Below, piece after piece: positions 57,851 through 64,000 of a DNA stretch of 64,000 nucleotides. How positions within the stretch are numbered: position 1 is the first letter of the stretch; every line of letters begins with the position of its first letter. The position numbers were made by a program, and so were the translations under genes. The notes under the pieces were generated by a model that did no database searches, was not told the DNA's origin, and saw only the letters and a program-made list of their open reading frames with translations. Source of the stretch: Aquilaria yunnanensis (Eukaryota > Streptophyta > Magnoliopsida > Malvales > Thymelaeaceae); assembly GCA_039654915.1 (NCBI GenBank), contig CM077596.1, positions 55,302,501 through 55,366,500 on the forward strand. Direction: 5' to 3'.

Positions 57851-60335
57851 GAGATGAGGTCCGAAAAAACTTAGGGGGAGTTCGTTTCCCATTAATCTCT
57901 TTAATTTGGGCCTATTAATTCCAGGTCACATATGGGTCTTGGGTGGGTAACTTGAACCCATGGGTGATCTTTGCTGGCTAACCCCTAAGTTGGTGTTTAT
58001 TACATCTCCTACACACCCACCATCTCTTTCTACCGGCCATCGATATTAGCCCTGTAAGGTTTCGGGAGCCAAATAAGCACAACGGAATTTAATCGAAACC
58101 CTCCAGGATCCAAGTGAAATAGGGTAAACCGGTTTTTGAAATTTTCATACTTAATTTCGGTTGAAATCTCTCACCCAACTGTAGAGCCGAATCACAAAAC
58201 CTGAACAGTTGACGTGTTCAAGCTCTCTATGGTATCCATACGAGCTTTTCAGGATCACCATGCTTCCACCACATCCCGGCAGATGCATTTCTCTTGCGTT
58301 CACAGTGCTAGCTTGTGTTCTTTAAGGAATTGTAAGAAAAGATTGTGGCTATCGTTTTGGGAGGCTAGGGCAAAAAGCTGCGAATTTCTCACTAAAAGTT
58401 GTATTTATAGTAAGACTCAACTTCTATGCCTAATGGGTTTCAAAGCCCTAATCCAATTAGGCTTTAATTTCGGGCTTAATAATGGCTCAATTTTTGGGCC
58501 AATTATTAACATGAAATTATCATGAAACCATAACTCAAATAATTAGCCCGTGCACTCTAATAATCCAAATAGCTCTATCTGTATGATCCAATAGGCTCTT
58601 ACCACGTTGGCTACATTTATGATCATAAGCAATGAGCAGTGTCTAGCAACACATCATTGCTGCCAAAATGACAAAATTGTCAGTGATTCGAGTAAACCTT
58701 TATGATCATTGCCCATATATGTCATTGTCCTTTTGTCCAAGATATTAAGATTAGACACAAGATATGGAATGTGTCACTCTCATATAGCCTAATATTTGAT
58801 TTCTTGATTACCGAGTAGACTAACTTAATTTGATGGCATTAATATCGTATATCAACTCATCCAAGCATGGCCATGCATTTTCTAAGTATCACTTTATCAA
58901 GGGCCCCGAAGATATCACTTCCGTTACATAAGAGGGACAAATCTCATCTTGACCATACAAATACTTTCGCATGATATGTAACATACCCAATGACCTCCTT
59001 CAAGTTCACTTAATTACAAGCAACAAAGGGAAATATCAAAGTATGTGACTCACATGTAGGAAACCTTGATGACCTTAGGTCAAATGACCACATATACCAT
59101 GATCATTATAAGAACTACTTATGACACTCATATAACAATCCATATAGCGTTCTCATGATGGGTCGGTCCAATACACAAGTTCTCCAACTTGTACCCATAT
59201 GTAGACTACATATCTCATATTAGTCTCCACATATGCTAGTCGTTATGTATTATTGTAATGCACTCCACATTAATACTAGACCAGGGATATTTGAGAATAT
59301 CATTATTCTAGGGTTACAATTATATTTTTTACATTATGCAGAAACAAAACAACAAACATAATTGCTGGATTAATGTCTTAATAAAATATCATGACTTATT
59401 GTACAAAAAATATAATCATCTCATGATTGGCTTTTGGGCACAACACTAACAAGCCCAACCCGACACCGGATTCATGCTCCATTCTCGTCGCAGCAGGCCT
59501 GACCTCGTTCTGATCGCAGGTTGGGATCCATGCTCCATTCTTGTCGCAACAGGCCCAACCTCGTTTTGTTCCATCGGATCGATACTTTGTTCTTGTTACA
59601 GCAGGATCGACGCTCCAAATTGACACTTCGTTCATGTCGCAAGCTTTGATCCAATCTTTATTGAGCTTCAGTAAAGTAATGCCTACGATTGAGCTTTATC
59701 AGACACTGTTCACTTAAAGCTCGATGATGGAAGCTTGCCTTGATGGATGGCAGTGACAGCGGGCTATGGGGTTGACGCGAGATCAGCTGGGAATGGATCG
59801 AGAACAAAGGATTTGCTGGATCAAGTGAAGGCCGGGCTGGATCGGACGGCTACGGCTGGTACCAACGATGATGATGGCCAACAGGGATGGGAATTAGGGG
59901 TGACGGCGAGGGCTGGTACCTACTCACGGCGGTGACGGTGAATGACAGGGGTTGGAAAATGGCTAAGTTTGAGTTTGAATACAGCCGAGTGTGGCCAAGC
60001 CAAGAGTATCCAAAGGCAATGAAGGCTATGGGGAACCGGATCGGAAGCAACAGGTGGCTGGCGAACAAGTGGAAGAAGTGGGCAGCAGCTTCATTGCTTT
60101 CAATCGGTGGCAATAGGTGGCCGGCGGACTCATCGAGGAAAGAGCTTCACATTGGTCAATATCACCCAATGGCATAAGGGTGAAATTTTGCCCAATAAAA
60201 GTCCTGTTTTTGTTTCACAGCCACTGCTTTTATGTTGACCAGCGAAAAATGTTGACCCATTAACTGAATTAATATGAACTGAATTGCCTCTTAGTTTTAG
60301 TTCACCCACACACATCAAGGCCATCTCCAGTTGAT
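57851..60335. mobile_element. Foreign repeat DNA inserted in the pararetrovirus
   Basis: Base composition changes from A-rich viral DNA to mixed plant repeat DNA at about 57,850-57,880 and back at about 60,335, where capsid-region coding resumes. The 58,050-59,400 part has LTR-like features: TGTAAGGTTTCGGGAGCC at its left and TTATTGTACA at its right. It looks like a repeat or solo LTR. The 59,400-60,240 part contains a ~60-bp direct repeat with ATGCTCCATTCT-GTCGCA and GC-rich sequence. Precise borders and a target-site duplication were not found, so more than one event is possible. Short frames here resemble no protein. Confidence 0.5.
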
Positions 60336-60339
60336 TTGA

Positions 60340-61275
60340 GACTATGAAATAATTTTGAACCATATGCTTCTGTAGAATATAAAGGAGATTCTATAAGAAA
60401 ATAGAATATAGATGGTTTATCAAAATTTTAGATCCTAAACATCATACAATATATGAATATGTTTAAAATAGCTACAACAAAAAGAGATAATAATTCAAAC
60501 CTAAAAATACCTAAAATGATTATAATTGAATTTATAGGACAACTAAGAAATTGGTGGGAAAAATGCTTAATAGAACAAGCTAAGAAAGAAATGGAAAATG
60601 CAAGAAAAATTGTCATGACACTACATGAAGGGTACATAATAAATTTAAGTTAATTTGATGTTGTTAATACTTTGCTGTTAATAATATATTCTCATTTTTT
60701 CTGCAACATGACAAGTAAAGAAAGTAGAAATGTAAAATTGTTGTTAAACTTAAGGTGTAGAACTTTGTTATATTTAGAATGTTACAGGGATACTTTTCTC
60801 ACATATGAAAGATATGATTGTAGATCGTAAATTTCGAAAGAGAAGCTCAATCAAGGATTGTCAAAATATTTAAGGCAATTAGTCATAGATCATATTAATG
60901 AAAAGAACCAAGGTCATGTTAGCCAGGAAACTTACACTTATGGTCAAGTATTAGCAAAAATCAAGGAAGTTAGTCTAAAGATGTGCCATAAAATGAAATG
61001 GAAGAAACATGTTAAAAGAAAAAAATGTCTAGAAGAAAAAAAGGGTAAGTTTTGTTCTTAGTTTGGTTATGATATTCAAAGACCATGATTCTCTAGATTA
61101 TTCAAGAAGTATAAATCTTATAAGAAACATAAAAGAAGAAGGTTTGAAAGGTTAAAAGAAAAACCTAGATTCTCTAGATTATTCAAGAAAAAAAGATTCA
61201 CAAAAAACCCTAAGGTCTATTAGAAATGTAGGAAACCAAGATATTTTTCAAATAAATGTAAGACAAAATAGAAAA
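60340..61275 (+). pseudogene. Endogenous caulimovirid: capsid and zinc-finger region
   Basis: Broken frames starting around 60,345 and including 60453-60653 and 60858-61061 match the capsid region of caulimovirids. A tryptophan-containing core (RNWWEK) sits near 60,550, and a Lys/Arg-rich segment follows. A zinc-knuckle-like segment at about 61,220-61,265 keeps its second and last cysteines, but the first is lost at a stop and the histidine is replaced. Many stops and shifts. Described only as a relic. Confidence 0.7.
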
Positions 61276-62010
61276 TAAACTTTTTAAAAATATATGAAGG
61301 TCTTAAAAAGAGTTTAATACAAATCTTGCTAAGTAGTGATAGTGAATGTGAAGAAGAACATGAAAAAATGACTTCTGAAGAAATTTCTAAAGTAAATGTT
61401 ATTGATCTTATAAATAGTTTTGAAATTGAATCAGAGAGTTGTGGTTCTAAGTATGGTTGTTTTGAAACTAAATCATAAAGTTGTGGTTCTATGTTTGGTT
61501 GTGATTCATATGAGTTACAAATTACATTTAATAGTCTACAATTAAATATGATTCAGGTCAATATCATCACTGAAGAGGATGAAAGAATTCTAGAATTTAC
61601 TAAGAAAATTGATGACATAAAACTAAGAAATGAAGTTTTGTTTAAATATCTTGAAAAAGTAGGAAAATAAAAACACTAACAAGATCAAAGAAGAAATTCA
61701 AAAAACAAAATTGATATACAAGAATTAACAAAACCTCCAGTATATAGCTTTAATGAAATTTTTAAAAGAATTAATGAGTCACAAAAAAGTTACAATGAGC
61801 CAACTGTTGTAGAATTAAAAAGTGAAATTCCTAAAGTTAAAGTAGAAATAAAATCTTTGAGAAGTAGAATTGAGATTTTAGAACTTTAGAATTTTAAAGA
61901 ATATTCTCAAGATAATTGAGAAGATGAACTTATTATTGAGGATGTGGAAATTTTTGACTTTAAAGGAAAGAAAAAAAATAAAAAGTTAAAAATGTTCTAG
62001 AAACAAGTTA
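61276..62010 (+). pseudogene. Endogenous caulimovirid: linker region
   Basis: Acidic, Lys- and Glu-rich broken frames between the zinc-finger and protease regions. There is no assignable domain, but composition and position fit the viral polyprotein. Confidence 0.5.
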
Positions 62011-62019
62011 GGTAAAAAA

Positions 62020-62476
62020 AGAAATAAAAGAAGTTCCCCAAGGACTAACTTTTCAAATCAATGAATTCTATTTTATGCGTAATCAAAGATTTACAAGCAA
62101 AATGACTTTCTTGGTAAAAAACCAATTCAAAATTACAAAGTTAATTTTAATTGATTCAGAAGCTAATAAAAACTGCATTAAAGAAGGTATTGCCCTTTAT
62201 TAATACTTTGATAAATCTTTTAGATCAATTACTGTGGAAAATAAAGATACATTGCTTATAAGGTTTAAACTGACAAATGTTGATGTTTGGAATAATGATG
62301 TGTATATTAAACAACACTTTGCAGTCTTAAATATGAATCAAGACATAATTTTAGGGACTCCATTTTTAGCTGCCATCATGCCTTTTAAAGTTGACACAGA
62401 TGGAATCTCTATCAGAAAATTTGGTAAGAACATTATTTTTGAGTTTGTTGAATCTCCTAGAAGATTTGGGATATAA
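62020..62476 (+). pseudogene. Endogenous caulimovirid: aspartic protease region
   Basis: The active-site segment near 62,145-62,170 reads LIDSEA, where the protease needs D-S/T-G, so the catalytic glycine is lost. The downstream flap partner IILGTPFL is recognisable near 62,347. A stop lies between the two halves, at about 62,200. Confidence 0.75.
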
Positions 62477-62639
62477 GAACTTACTATAGATTTAGGATGA
62501 AAGCAAGATATATTATTTTGTTTACAAGAAGAAGTAAAATATAAGAGTGTTGAAGAAATATTAGAAAAATTAGAAGAAAAACAAAAAATTGAGCATTTTA
62601 AGAGAATTCTAGTAAATAGAATATGTGCAGACATTCCAA

Positions 62640-63480
62640 ATGCTTTTTAGGAAAGAAAGAAACGTATTGTGAATCTCCTTTATAAATTAGGATTTAATGA
62701 AAAGAATATTCCTATAAGATTAAGGGCTATCCAGATAAATGAAGAATTGATGCTCATTGTAGAAAAGAAATCCAAGAATTGCTTGAAAAGAAATTAATTA
62801 GAAATAGCTCTCATCCATGGAGCTATTCTGCTTTCTATGTTATCAAAACTGCAGAAACTGAAAGAGAAGTAGCATGGTTGGTAATAAACTATAAATCTCT
62901 CAATAATGTACTTCGATGGATTAGGTATCCAATACCCAATAAGAAAAATTTATTATCAATACTTTATAATGTCATTATTTTTTCTAAATTTGATACAAAG
63001 TTAGGATATTAGCATATCCAAATTGTTGAAGAAAATAAATACAAAGCAAATTTCAATGTTCTATTTGGCCACTATGAATGGAATATCATGTTTTTTAGGC
63101 TAAAGAATGCCCCTTTAGAATTTTAAAGAATCTTGAATGAAATTTTCAATCCTTACATTTCTTTTTCTATTGTTTACATTAATGATGTTCTTATGTTTTC
63201 TTAATCAATCGATCAACACTGGAAGCACTTGAACAAATTCATGAAAATAGTAGAAGAAGTAGGACTTATGGTATCAGCCAAGAAGATGGAGTTGTTCCAC
63301 ACAAATGTTAGATTTTTAGGTCATATGATTTATAGAAGAACAATCAAACCCATTGATAGATTAATAAGTTTTGCTAATAATTTCTAGATGAGATAAAGGA
63401 TAAAAATAATTGCTAAAATTTTGAGGAAGTTTAAACTATGTTGCTAACTTCTATAAAGATCTAGCTAAGGATTGTAAACC
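62640..63480 (+). pseudogene. Endogenous caulimovirid: reverse transcriptase region
   Basis: The palm and fingers motifs are recognisable: the SHPWSYSAFYV segment near 62,810, a W-LVINYKSLN segment near 62,876-62,905 and KFDTKLGY near 62,989. In-frame stops occur at 63010-63012 and about 63,124. The catalytic box at 63175-63186 has Asn in place of the first Asp. FLGH follows near 63,315. The enzyme encoded here cannot be active. Confidence 0.85.
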
Positions 63481-63529
63481 TTTGTTTGACAAGTTATAGA
63501 AGGATGTTAAAATAGAAGATTGATGACAA

Positions 63530-63850
63530 AGAACAATCAGTAATATTCACTTCAAGGGTCTAGAGTTATGCTCAATGAAATTATGCAACAATTAAGAAAG
63601 AAATTTTAGCAATTGTTCTTTGTGTTAACAAATTTGAGAAAGATCTCTCGAATAAGAAATTTTTAATCAGAGTAGATTGCAAGGCAACAAAGGATGCCTT
63701 ATTTAAAGATGTTAAAAATTTGGCATCAAAACAAATTTTTACTTGATAACAGGTCATCTTGTTAGCTTTTGAGTTTAATATTGAATATATTGCTGATGAA
63801 ACAAACTCTCTACCTAATTTCTTGATTAGAGAATTTTTGCAAGGAAAATA
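63530..63850 (+). pseudogene. Endogenous caulimovirid: RNase H region
   Basis: Contains a KKEILAIV segment near 63,596, FLIRVDCKA near 63,660 and SLPNFLIREFL near 63,808. This is the typical order of the caulimovirid RNase H C-terminal half. Frameshifts and a stop near 63,745 interrupt it. Confidence 0.75.
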
Positions 63851-63851
63851 A

Positions 63852-64000
63852 GATGGCAAACAACAACAAGAACAAAAACATTCTCTGCTAAGAAATCCAA
63901 GAGGAAGTAAAAGCAACAAAAATGGACATGAAGGCATACGCCAACTTACTAGGAAGAGAAGAACCAGAGTCGGAAGTAGAAATAACCAAAGCCATTTTGG
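63852..64000 (+). pseudogene. Endogenous caulimovirid: sequence after RNase H, cut by window edge
   Basis: An A-rich, Lys/Glu/Asn-rich frame begins at an ATG near 63,852 and is interrupted within about 12 codons. It continues in frame to the end of the window. It may be the start of the next viral ORF. No domain visible. Confidence 0.4.

Noticed and set aside
1..64000. CRISPR arrays, tRNA or rRNA genes, or a clustered biosynthetic or defence system.
   Set aside because: Nothing of these kinds is visible; the sequence is plant nuclear DNA and the intact genes are functionally unrelated.

Overview
The window is nuclear DNA from a flowering plant, most likely a eudicot. It has GT-AG spliced genes with typical plant products, AT-rich intergenic DNA, many nested LTR retrotransposons and miniature DNA transposons, and an endogenous pararetrovirus. 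I cannot name the species from sequence alone.

Layout. 1-9.5 kb is the gene-rich end. It holds a broken MURG-like pseudogene (195-745, minus), a solo LTR (977-2107), an intronless PYR1/PYL1-type abscisic acid receptor (2896-3525, minus), a two-exon BOU-type mitochondrial carrier (5926-7120, minus) and a METTL21-type methyltransferase (8639-9310, minus). 9.5-35 kb has no gene I can support. It is a repeat stack: a solo LTR with a nested hAT-type element, a larger LTR element carrying another long-LTR copy inside its own 5' LTR, degenerate tandem repeats (one set head-to-head inverted) and inverted-repeat elements. 35-50 kb holds two intact convergent genes: a nine-exon CPBP/CAAX-type plastid membrane protease (35009-37006, plus) and a nine-exon acetylornithine deacetylase (37502-49571, minus). 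The deacetylase stretches over 12 kb because a complete 6.8-kb Reina-like chromovirus sits in its last intron and a hAT-type element in its third intron; a MULE-like MITE lies about 105 bp upstream of its ATG. 50-55 kb is a decayed Tat-lineage Ty3/gypsy element, followed by an antisense long-LTR fragment. 56.3-64 kb is a degraded endogenous caulimovirid, split by about 2.5 kb of foreign repeat DNA and running off the end of the window.

Target-site duplications could be read directly for seven insertions: AACCT, ATTAC, GGAATGAG, CATTC, ACTGAAAA, GGTGAAAC and the 9-bp AATCTCCAT. An eighth, ATTAT, supports the outer LTR element. These fix the element borders and nesting order. The intact genes are functionally unrelated: ABA perception, photorespiration-linked mitochondrial transport, protein methylation, a plastid intramembrane protease, and arginine/ornithine metabolism. 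I found no coordinated gene cluster. The most distinctive features are the transposon-laden but still codable deacetylase gene, the nested retroelement history with an internal empty-site control, the inverted 24-bp repeat array near 31.3 kb, and the pararetrovirus.
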